Of a stretch of 64,000 nucleotides of DNA, positions 10,412-21,000 are shown piece by piece. The position numbers and the translations under genes are program-made. Origin of the DNA: Turritopsis dohrnii (Eukaryota; Cnidaria; Hydrozoa; Anthoathecata; Oceaniidae). The number at the start of each line of letters is the position of its first letter. The stretch's first letter is position 1. Below the pieces are notes generated by a model, which was not told where the DNA came from, did not search any database, and worked only from the letters and a program-made list of their open reading frames with translations. The stretch lies in the NCBI GenBank assembly GCA_027922465.2, contig BQMF02000300.1, positions 434,001-498,000 on the forward strand, given 5' to 3'.

Positions 10412-13400
10412 ATGTCAGCTACAACAGGAAACAGTCCTTGTCAAGCAAATAAAGAGAAGAGAACTGGATCTCATGGAAAATTCAAGAAAAGTGTTAGTAT
10501 ATATTATATATGAATACTGTAGTTTATTTATCATTGAAAACATATTGAAGGGATTCATGAAAGTTGCATCTGTTATATATAAGGCATAATTGTGCTATGT
10601 ATAGAGTTTCATGCTAATTTAGAAAGAATTTATGACAGATGCTTCTGCTAGGCGCAAGCAAGAAAGAAGATATACCACTAGTATGAAGCATAATGTACGT
10701 TTTCAATTTTTCAGCTCTTGTTTGGTACACCAACCAGCAAGTCTCTCAATTGTAATTTTGCTGTTTTGCAACTTCAATGTTCAGTGAAATTCAATTCAAA
10801 TTTGGTTCAATGAATTTTTATATTTTTTACCCATGCAGATAAACAAAATGTATACAAAAACAAAAATGCCTGCTGTTTTCATTGCCTATTCAGAAGGTTC
10901 TTTGATTGGACATGGTATGTGTTGATTTGACAACTTGATGCTGATTTTGAACATTTCTATATTTTCGAAATCTCATGATTTAGATAAGATAATATTTCTA
11001 AACATAGGACCTGTCTGTCTCCAATGTATTAAGCTCTGCGATCATCACAAAATTATCGAGTAGAATAGATGGTATTTACTTTCTATTCTTTATATTCTCA
11101 CAATCTGCATTAGGTTCTAATAAAGCAATGGAGGCGTTTTTGAAAGATCCTCAAGTACAGCAGATATTTCAAAAGTACATTTTGCAAATTGAAGATAACA
11201 TTCCATTAAGTACGTTAGCTTGATTAATACATTTATGATAGAAAATAAAAGAGGTACTGTATGTGCACTGCGAAATGTTTTCAGCTGATATTGATATGGA
11301 CAGTGATGAATTTGATTGTGAGATGGAGGAGATCGATTTTCCAACAGAATGGAAATGTTTGAATGCTTTGAAGAAAAGGAACTTAGTGCTAAAAGTTGTT
11401 CAATGGGCTAGTTAGTAAAATACTCCTTTCATTTGTCTAATATGTCTGTTGATATATTTGATCAATGTCAAATACTGATTATTTGTAGATGCTGTGAAAA
11501 TCATAAATTGGAAAAGTAAAGAACATGTTCCTACGTGGTGGCCGGAGACAATCAGTTTTCGTTCACCTAATGACAAATTTAGTAAATTGAACGTTCACGA
11601 GCTGGACCAAATTTTATGTAGTTTTGTTGAGTACCAAGGGCAGGAAAACTTGGTACAATCTTTCGTCTTTAAACTCAGTTAGGAATGTTTGAACATGTAA
11701 TGTAGTTTATTCATTATTTTAGAAAGAGGCGATCGGTGCTTCGGCAAATGAATTATCCAACGTTAAACATAACAGTTGGGAAGACCTAAGAGATAGTACC
11801 AAGGACTACGAAGAGTGGTTTGCTTTTCAAGTTAACTATTTGCGTGATTGGAAGGAGCTGTTTTCATCTTGTATAAGCAAAATAACGTTTTTGGTAATTT
11901 AATTGCACTAGCCGCCAAGGCGGCGTCGCTCGCCGCCCATGTCCACCTGCTCTGTATCACTGTATCAATAAACGTCAAATTTCCTTATAAACGGCTCGTA
12001 CACAACTTGTGTTCAACCAGAAGCATATTCGAAGTCACAACCTCTGATAAAACCAATCTTTTATCAGTGTAACAATACTCTGAAAACGTAGAGAGAGAAA
12101 ACTTCAACTTTTTATTAGCTTTTGTTTTAAAAAAGTTACGCGCTCTAACATGGGTGCTATCAAACATAAGGGGGAAATGGTTTCTCTTTTTAAAAAGATC
12201 ACACGGGAGGAGAGAAAAAAAGGCACGTGCTAAATGAATAAATCGAATAAAAAAACGTTCGATCAGAACGCTTAACAATTAAAAGAAGAAATTAATTTAT
12301 TAAAAGAAAAGCAATAATAAAAAAAAAAATAAAAATTTTGTTTTGATATGATACTCTTTTTTTACCTATCGGTTTTTAAACATTTTGATTAATCAAAAAA
12401 AAAGTTCACCCGTCTCAGACAGTCAGGCAAGAGTTAGTGGCAAACCGAACATATGCTGCCACGTTCTGCCACCGCTGCTTTTTGTCCAAAATGTTTAATC
12501 AGTTAGTTCCTTTGTATTTAGTTGATGTACTGTTTTCAAAGCCAAGTCAACGTGGAATATAAAACTAACAAAATAATAAAAACGAAACGTTATTCCCATT
12601 AGTTCATCAGCCAAAAAAAGTCACGTTCGATTGGGGTTGCAATGTATTTGCTTCGAACTCACATCGCACACAAAAAAAGAAATAATTTCGCTCACAACTC
12701 AATCTACCATTTTGCGTGACTTACAGACAAACAGACGGAGAATCGGCTATTAATATATAGATAAGTTTCAATGCAAAGTAACATAAAGGAAAAGTTAAAA
12801 TTAATGAGAAGCATTGTGAAGAGGTCATTTATCTGTTTTCGTTATTACAGGGCAAGAAAATACACAAGTGCTCTCGACGGTAGAGAACCTGTGTTTTTTA
12901 CTGGACAAAACCATATCTGCCAATCGATTGCATTTTCATTGTGGAATCAAGCTGAAAACTGGCGTTTCATCAAGTTGCTATCAATTATGAGTAACATCAA
13001 GAACATCGATAGATGGGTGCAATATGTATGTTTTTACTTTGGATACACACATTAGAAAGATCTATCTCAATTTTTGTGTACATTTCAACGAATCGCAAAC
13101 ATTTGGGTTGTATGGTTCGAATATTGGGTTTTAATTACATTTCGGGAAAATGTTCTCCTATTTCCAAAAGAAATCCGTTCTTCACCTATTTTGTTTAAAT
13201 ATTTTAAATTGATATATTGTATGTACACGAACGTAAGGAGAGGTATTTTAGCCAGACTTCGTTCCAAAATGTTTAAACTAGATTTTTACTTGTTAATCTC
13301 ATCGATTGGATATATTATGATTTGTGAACCGAACCGTATATTCGTACGATAAAATTTCAAATCTAATTTGAATCAGCTACATTTTTCTCTGCCTACATTT

Positions 13401-14521
13401 AGGCAGAGAGCGGTGGATTAGGCCATAGTGCTGAAGAAGTGAAAAATTCACTTAAAGTGTCCGACAAAAGAAACCTACAAGAACAGGTTTTGGAATCAGT
13501 AGTGCAAGATAAAGGTATTAATAACTAAAGCAGTGTTACATCTCATCGTCCATATTGCTTTTTCTTAAAAATAAAGCATCACAAAAAGCTTGTAAATTGA
13601 AAATGTGGTTTGATCTAGCTTTTTTAGATATGGCTGGTATTGCTATGTTGTTACGTGTCAACATCGTCTGTTATGATGGCAACCAAACGTCCAGAGAAAT
13701 TGATGTTGGTGCTTCCGGTGACAAGATATTTATCCTGTCATTACCGGGTGAAGGATCTGCATCAATGTGTAAAATGCAATACACATGGAACACTACCTGT
13801 GAAAAAAATATCTTTTGTACTTCCTGCAAAGATGATGCTCTTACAATGGTTTGCACTTCTTGTAGATTTCCCTACCATGCAGTCTGTGCTTTAAATGCTG
13901 AAAGTTGCGGATGTGATGGTCTAAGGCATTTACAGGATAGGTATGTATTACTTTATAATCCTTTAAATAAAAATCCTGGTTTATTTCAAAATGATTTATT
14001 GATGTAATCTTTATAGCATGTCCTGGCTTTTTGAAATTGAGAAAGTGCAGAGGCGTTTAAAATTTTATCAATCGCAGTTAAATGTAAGTACAACGTGTTT
14101 ATTAAAAATAAGAACGGTATCTACTGCTTTTCCAAAAAGTCGTCATTCGCATTTTGTAAACACTTTAATGAATTTTGTACAAAGTGCGCAGTTATATTAA
14201 TAATCCAGTTATTTCAGTTTTAAACACATACTGTATACTAATACAGCATGGACAAAAATGATTGTGTCGCTTTTCAATTACTTTTTTACAATTACTTTTG
14301 ACGAGTTAACAAAAATCCTTACGATTCCATATAAAAATGAGTGTTGTTGTTATACAATTTAGGTTTGGTTTCATAATATACTCCATTCTGGATTTGGTAA
14401 TTTACGGAGAAAACTTGTTGTTCAACTTTGTAGTGGGGATGCAGGAACAGAACTACTTTCTGACATTAATAAATTATATGATTCAGTTCTCCCAGAGACC
14501 ACTGCAAGAAAATTTGAGTGA
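10412..14521 (+). CDS. 12-exon gene with OTU-like and PHD-like zinc domains
   Basis: Exons inferred from splice sites and frame: 10412-10492, 10623-10694, 10839-10914, 11114-11209, 11285-11410, 11489-11652, 11723-11893, about 12807-13025, 13403-13514, 13577-13940, 14017-14083, 14363-14521 (TGA). Phases agree at every junction except exon 7 to 8. Exons 1-7 give a basic N-terminus, an acidic stretch (MDSDEFDCEMEEIDF) and a WKSKEHVPTWWPETISF segment. Exon 8 encodes a segment containing FTGQNHICQSIAFSLW, similar to the Gly-x-x-x-Cys region of OTU-type cysteine peptidases, and exon 10 begins with an OTU-like hydrophobic stretch ending LLRVNIVCYDG. Exon 10 continues into a Cys/His cluster with PHD/RING spacing (CTSCK..CTSCRFPYHAVC..CGC). 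A role in ubiquitin biology is inference. At exon 8 the best acceptor (TTATTACAG before 12852) is out of frame, whereas acceptors further upstream keep the frame. The Helitron insertion sits in this intron. Confidence 0.65.
11908..12761 (-). mobile_element. Non-autonomous Helitron (854 bp)
   Basis: On the minus strand it starts A|TCTATATATTAATAGCCG and ends with a GCCGCCTTGGCGGC hairpin followed by CTAG|T. These are the canonical Helitron ends: 5' TC, a 3' hairpin plus CTRR, and insertion between A and T without target duplication. There is no helicase coding. A second copy with the same ends lies at 27835-28327. The 5' terminus resembles that of the autonomous element ending at 42546 (TCTATATACTAATACG), which may mobilise it. 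It lies in intron 7 of the OTU-like gene. Confidence 0.85.
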
Positions 14522-15555
14522 TTCTTTGTGAAACAATTAATTATCTTCCCTAATGATACTTAAATAATACTTAAATATAGATTAACTGTATGAAGAAAGC
14601 TGTCAACGAGACAATTGAAGAGAGTGCATCATTGAAAGATTTGATTCACCGGACATTTCCATTTGATGAAGAAATTATAACTAAATGTTTTCTTTTGCCT
14701 GAGGTTGTTTGCTCTTTTGATTTATTTAAACACTTTGGTTTGCCTTTTCAAATCAAAGAAGCCATTTCTGTTCTTTTATAGTTCGTTAAGCATCTGATCA
14801 TCAATTCCACGGGCTTTAGAGTGACCGACTTAATGGTGGAAAGGACAACGTGGAATATGTCACACGTATAATTACTTGCGCTCTTTAATTCAAGAGATGT
14901 TACTCAAGGAATGTCACTTGCCTTCTTTATTATTACGTTGTTTTTTTTTTCTCGCTAGCATTCCTATGGACCTTTTTCATAAATTACACCTTTGCACACG
15001 TCGCCTCGTTTCTAAGTTTATGGATTATTATATGCTCAACCTTAGTAAAAGAATGAAAAATCTTTCCCTGAGGTGTCGTTTCTCTTTTTAAACAGCGCAA
15101 ACGCCATTAACATTCGGTGTGAAAACGAGACGTTGCTTGTTGTGGCGTAATTGATGAAAAGTTCTATCACTTTAGCTTTAGCCGTTGCTTTCGGGCATAC
15201 TTTACAATGAAATTAAAAGTTGAAACTCGTGCAGCCTTTTGAATTGATTGAAAAAATCACTATGTCGGTTTTATCCGGAGTCGGAAAATGCATGTCTGAT
15301 TTTCTTGTATTTCTCATCCCTCTTAAAAAGAATTATTAACATTATACTTAAAAGTGGTTATATCTGTTTGTTTTTTTTAATTAAAATTAAGGATGTAAGG
15401 TTACCCTTATATCACTGATTCGATGCTCGTAAGCTTCAAGTTACCTCGTGATCGTACTAGTTAGTGGATTCCAACACGAATCGCAATAACATCACGTCAG
15501 AGATGGATTTCTCTGCAATATTCGTTACATATCGATAATGAGGATTGAACACCAT
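14522..15555. other. No confident gene; one isolated ORF
   Basis: A 63-codon ORF at 14590-14781 (MKKAVNETIEESASLKDLI...) has protein-like composition. It could be an alternative last exon of the OTU-like gene, but I found no phase-compatible splice from the exon before it. The rest is AT-rich with nothing supported. Confidence 0.4.
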
Positions 15556-15627
15556 GAACTGGTAGCTCAGTTGGTAGAGCGATAGGACTGGAATTCCTAG
15601 GTCATGGGTTCAAATCCCGCCTGGTTC
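15556..15627 (+). tRNA. tRNA-like sequence, possible SINE head
   Basis: A 72-nt cloverleaf can be drawn. Acceptor arms GAACTGG and CTGGTTC pair with two G-T wobbles. The D arm is GCTC/GAGC, and the anticodon stem TAGGA/TCCTA has loop CTGGAAT (GGA at the anticodon position). The A box TAGCTCAGTTGG and B box GGTTCAAATCC are near consensus. It lacks the long variable arm expected for a tRNA-Ser(GGA), and the T stem is imperfect. A tRNA-derived SINE head or tRNA pseudogene is therefore more likely than a functional tRNA. No clear Pol III terminator run follows. Confidence 0.5.
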
Positions 15628-15692
15628 GGAGTTTTCCTTCGAACTTGGTCTGTGTAACTAATGCAACGAGTGTTACCTTTCAAAATTAAGGG

Positions 15693-16204
15693 TACCTTAT
15701 CGGCCCTTTTTACGCCGGCCCTAATGTGGCGTTAATTTTGGTGCGCGGCGTTAAAAGGGCCGGCGTGAAAAGAGCCAAAAAAATGGAATTTTTTCAAAAA
15801 ATCGGCGTTATTTTTTAAAGTTGAAACAAACTTTGGATGTGAAAGAACTCTTTGGAGACAATGAAGAGTCAGATGAAGGGGAAGTTGAAGCAGAAAAATA
15901 GAGGTAGAATCAGATGACGATGAAGGAATTAAAGAAATATAATGAAAGCATTAATGAAAAAGAGGAGGAAATAACTGTAATAGATTAAGTCTTACGATGT
16001 ATTAGATGATATTTAGAAGACATTTGTAGTATAAGTTAAAATTTGAACAGAAAAAGTGAAAAATAGTGCTTAAAAAAATTTTTTTTTCTTTTTTACTTTT
16101 GAGGCGTAAATAACGGCCCTAAGTGGCGTTAAGGCAAAATCTTGGGGTGGCGGAATAAGGGCCGGCGTTAAATTAGGGCCGGCGTAAAAAGGGCCGATAA
16201 GGTA
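15693..16204. mobile_element. 512-bp MITE with GGCC-rich TIRs
   Basis: Left end TACCTTATCGGCCCTTTTTA and right end, reverse complemented, are identical over about 33 bp (through CGCCGGCCCTAA). Subterminal copies of the GGGCCGGCGT core recur inside each end. The interior retains a short acidic reading frame (DVKELFGDNEESDEGEVEAEK-like, interrupted by stops), suggesting it is a deletion derivative of an autonomous element whose transposase ended in an acidic tail. No clear target-site duplication is seen. Confidence 0.75.
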
Positions 16205-16429
16205 ACTAAAATCAGCTTATATAAATCTGACTGATTCTTCTGTCAGCATTCAAACAGTTAAGAAACAACACGGAGACGAAGTATCAGAGATAATTCACTG
16301 AGTATAGATTAATTATTTATAGAAACTGTTACGCCCTTATATTATATTTGATATTATGCAATTTGTTGCAAGATAGCATATTACAATCTTATTAATTGAT
16401 GGTAAACAGAAATATAACCATTTATCTAA

Positions 16430-16720
16430 AGTGGCGCCGTAGTGTAATCACTCTTGTAATTCATGCTAGAGGTCGGGGTTCCATTCACCATATGCGATGA
16501 GGGTACTACAGGTACACTCGGTTCCCGGGTCGCCTCATACCATTTGATGGAAATGGGATAAAAGATACATCGGATGATGCAGGAGGTCATCCAGGAGAGC
16601 ACACGCCTTGTGGAGTGTATTTGTGTTTGTGAAATGAGATTGTCGAATACTTAAAGCTTCTAACCTAAGCCGTAGTCTTTCCTGGAGAGCAGAGTGGCTA
16701 GCCACGTAAAATACATAATC
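16430..16720 (+). repeat. Possible degenerate tRNA-derived SINE
   Basis: GGCGCCGTAGTGTAATCACT resembles an A-box region, and GGGGTTCCATTC about 40 nt later resembles a B box. A conserved-looking GC-richer tail follows to about 16.7 kb. No second copy is present in the window to confirm a family. Confidence 0.3.
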
Positions 16721-17310
16721 ATAATAATAGCAGTACCTTATGTTCCCTCTGGACAAAATTCCAGCCGGTAGAACCACGGTGGTTGAATACACGACAAATG
16801 CTTCCATCCACGAAACATATGTCACCTTTCGCGAGATTTTGTGTCTTAGATAGCCGTAAATGCATCTTTGGTTCTCTTTGGACAAAATCCGAACCGATAG
16901 AACCAAGGCGGTGGAATACAAGATATAATCGTTCATCCACGTAACATAGCTCATATTTCGCGAGATTTTGTGTCTCAGAGAGCCGTAAATGGATCTTTGG
17001 TTCTCTTTGGACAAAATCCGAACTGATAGAACCAAGGTGGTGGAATACAAGATATAATCGTTCATCCACGGAACATAAGCCACCTTTCGTGAGATTTTGT
17101 GTCTTAGAGAGCCGTAAATGGATCTTTGGTTCTCTTTGGACAAAATCCGAACCGATAGAACCAAGGCGGTGGAATACAAGATATAATCGTTCAGCCACGG
17201 AACATATGCCACCTTTCGTGAGATTTTGTGTCTCAGATATCCGTAACTGCATCTTTGGTTCTCTTTGGACAAAATCCGAACAGATGGAACCAAAGTGGTG
17301 GTACACTTCC
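16720..17310. repeat. 129-bp tandem repeat, about 4.5 copies
   Basis: The motif TTCTCTTTGGACAAAATCCG starts at 16872, 17001, 17130 and 17259, with a diverged copy at 16743. Spacing is exactly 129 bp each time. Because 129 is a multiple of three, both minus-strand frames stay open through the array (264- and 195-codon ORFs with 43-residue repeats). I read these as by-products of the period rather than proof of a protein. Divergence rises toward the low-coordinate end. Confidence 0.85.
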
Positions 17311-17736
17311 GTTGTCTCGAGATTTTCAAAGCCCTTTCTAAATGAACCTGGGATGAAAGATTCCTGTTATTGTGCGAGCTTTGATTGAAAATCCGGTCTT
17401 TTCAAGATTCAGTGAAGTTGAAAACTATCATTTGAATAGGAGAAGAAAATATCTAAAATAAATGACACGATATTCGACTTCAACTAAGCACTAGTATTTT
17501 AAAATTCGCCTTTAAATTGATGACAACATAGGGGATCAACTGGTGCAAGTGATAGCGAATTCGGAATAGATCGTTTTATTAGCAAAAGGAAAGGAACACT
17601 AAAAAACGGTTAAATCCTTAAACGGTTAACCGTGTGATTACTTTGTTCTAGTTTGTAACAACATTATGTCATCAAAAACTTTATGCTTTAATGGATCAGT
17701 GCATGTAATTTGTTTGAAAGAACAGCAACTTGATTA

Positions 17737-17861
17737 TATATGTTACGGGGAACATGATAAATTGGGAATTATGCATACTCCCCGGTTATTATGCATAAAA
17801 ACCCTAACTCTAACCCTTACCGAACGCTATCGGGTATTCATCACAAACCCCGTAACATATA
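17737..17861. mobile_element. 125-bp MITE with perfect 14-bp TIRs
   Basis: TATATGTTACGGGG at 17737-17750 is exactly inverted at 17848-17861 (CCCCGTAACATATA). TA dinucleotides at the borders fit a TA target duplication. The inside carries ATTATGCATA twice and a telomere-like stretch AACCCTAACTCTAACCCTTA. Confidence 0.75.
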
Positions 17862-18070
17862 CATCAGCGTGAATCACGTATCGAGAAAACTGCAAAGAAG
17901 ACTGGAGTTGGAGCTGGACTTCTGCATGTTTGCTTACTGGATCTGAATAATATGATGATACTTACTATACTTGCTGATTTTTTTATGTTTGTAAGAATTT
18001 ACAATAACCTCAGGGGATAAAAAAATGAAATCTTTTACAATTTATCAGTTTTGGTCGCTGTTGCTATAGT

Positions 18071-21000
18071 TTATTTTTTAAATAATTTCTGTACCAGAAA
18101 AAAAAAATTACAATGATTGAGAAAGTTATTTGTAGTCATGTACGATAGTTGGGTTTTCAGCTTTTTGGTCGCCGCGTTTTGCTGTTCGTTCACTTCTGAA
18201 TTCAAATGCTTGAGGTGAGGCCACATAGATATATTGTACGCCACAGCACAACCTGAAAGATAAAAATGTCAGAATTGCTCCATTTAGTTGTTTTCCAATT
18301 ATGTACACTATGTACATCTCTATAATTATTCTGTATAATGTAGCTATGCTATTCTTTCGTTACCTTTCCAGTATATAATCTGAGATACATTTACCTGTAT
18401 GGTTTTTCCAATGAAATCGATCTGACACAAAAAGTGTTTCTTTGAAGAATAGAGGGTCACGATTCAAACAATATGTATGTAATCCACATGCGTTGTCATA
18501 TACTATAACTTTCGGAGCTAAATTACGAACGTAGTGATTATTGTTTGATACTAAAATAAATATAATAATATATATACTAAATATAAAGCTTTGCTACCTT
18601 TTTGAAACCGGGTTTTGAAAATCGTAAACAGAACATTCGGCGATTCCTGACTCTCCATCACCTGAAAGCCGTAACAAACACCTACACAGTGAAATAAAAG
18701 ATCAATAGACTTTTTCATTAATCAAATTATCTAATTTTGAGTAATTTTGTCTGGTGAAAACATGAATACTAAAAATATTACCATGAGGACAATAAATTGT
18801 AAAAATTCCAGGTAACAAGGTTGGGTGGCCTTTGTATAATTTTCTACATGCAGTTGTGGTGAGGACTTCTTTATCTTGAACGTATCTCCCACGTTTTCGT
18901 AAAACAGGTTAATTAGGGAAACTAAACAATATTTGCATGCTAACCAACACAAGGTCCCGAAGAAATATTCTTTATCATCCAAGTTAATGAATTATAAAAA
19001 ACAAGGAGTTCATACACTCGACAGGAATGTAAAGGCAAAATCAAAATATAAGACAGAAATCTAACCTGCAAATTTCAGAGCTTGAACTTGTGTTAGGCGT
19101 GTTAACTGGAAAAGCAGACTCAAAAGGTTGCTTGGAAAGATCGGCAAGATATAAAACCAGACCTTTCCATTCAGGTGGCAAGCAAGTTTCTACCTGCAAG
19201 CACGACAGTATTTCAAAAAAAACTGGGAGGTGATTTTGTATGGATCTTAATAATTCATAGTTGCCTTTTACATCAGATTCAAACAAACTTTCTGCTAAAC
19301 TGTAAACAAAATCGTTCGGTTGTATGTACGAGCATACCGGGCTAACTGATGAAATGCATTGAAATATATTTTTTATTGGTTTCGGTACCAGAGTGTTGTT
19401 GTATGTACTCAATGTCCACTGTAGAGCGCTGTAGATGGAACGATTATCTTGTCGAAGAACGGCTAACAAACGATTTTGTTGAGTAACATTGATTTTTTGA
19501 AAAACCCATTCCTTTAGCAGCACTCTTGATTCTTTTTTCGGCATAGCTATTCTACTTTTATGGTCGCTAAAATTTGCATCAAAAACACATCTTATTCGAC
19601 AGTGCCGTAATAAACTGATACCGTAAATAGCTTCTCTGTTAGTGTTTACTTTCTTGTTGAATATTACTGATAAACATTTCAAGTGTGTACGACTGTGTTA
19701 AATTGTTCAGGATTTGTCTTTTCTTCGACAGTTATTTCGTCTACTTGTTCAGTTCATAAATTCAACCACACATCAAGCAAGTGAGTTTTTTGTTAGTGTT
19801 TTCGTATATTTTCATCTTTGAGTCTTTGTCACAGTAAAAAATCTGTTCTTAAAGTCTTGTCTCGTTTGTTATGTCACAAAGAACAGACAATCTAGTTAAC
19901 AAATTTTTCTTACGAAAATCTTGAATAGATATATGAATTTGGATCCTCTTGTAATGCAAGTGCAGCAAATTTACGCTGATAGCCAAGTCCAGTTGCGTCG
20001 CATACAACTTGCTCTGGAACGCTTCCACAAGTTCGGCAACAATAACCAGTGGCAGTATCTATGTCCAATAGACTTAAGAAGGCGTACCAACAAAATCGGA
20101 ATTTGTTATAGGATAGCAAGGTTCTGAACTCAAAATTGCCGCTTTGTTCCTGCGTTAACGCCAAAACTTCATAATATCCATGTAATGTGCAACTATAAAA
20201 TGTGTCAGTTCTTTATTAGAATGAAAATTAATAAATTCAACATTAAAAGAAACGAAAAAGAAATACAGGTGATGTTAACGGAAAAAATGTTGTACCTATT
20301 GCCATTTAGAAAATGTAACATATAGTCCCGTAATACACTATGATGTATCATAAAAGTGTGCATATTGAATACTGCATCATTACGACCATCATACTCAAAC
20401 TTTTTCCCGCAGTGCAAGCAGCTTTTCGAAAATACTGAAGATGATAAAATGTAAACATTAGACTTGTTCAGGATAGATAAAGTAAAATGTTGTTATATGC
20501 TGGGTCATTTTAAAAGAATATTATGCAAATTGCAATTTTCTGCGAGAAAAAAGATAAATACAGTAAAGGAACAGTACAGATGGAGGGTGTTGTAATTTAT
20601 TGAAAGGACAATTCAAAAAAGCTGGGGAAAAAATCTTTGCTATTGAAACAAACCTTTGCAATTAAAATAAGAATTCTTTGTGAAGAGCATTCGTGTATTA
20701 CTAGAAATTACTTCTAGCGGGAAATTACAATCTACGCAACTTAGTAATTCATCTTGGCATATTATCAATCCTTCTTCGAGATCTAGGTAATTGTTGGGAT
20801 GGTGTTTCAAACAACTCTGCACCCTCTCATCCGGCTGGAAGGGAATTTTTCTCCATGATGCTGCTGGATATAAGTAACTAGAGCTCTGTGGAGCATTCAC
20901 ATTTGAACTCCGAGAAAAGAATTCTACTAATACAGATGGACAATCGGCTTTTTCATGGAAGGATTTGACGTATCTTATGTGTTGGCAGTACGGAGATGAA

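Noticed and set aside
14590..14781. Last exon of the OTU-like gene
   Set aside because: No donor in the preceding exon gives a compatible phase; the TGA at 14519-14521 is a simpler end.
15556..15627. Functional tRNA-Ser(GGA)
   Set aside because: No long variable arm and an imperfect T stem; a tRNA-derived repeat is the safer reading.
16535..17329. 264-codon minus-strand ORF as a real repeat protein
   Set aside because: The opening is explained by a 129-bp period divisible by three; no start context, splice site or known motif supports it.
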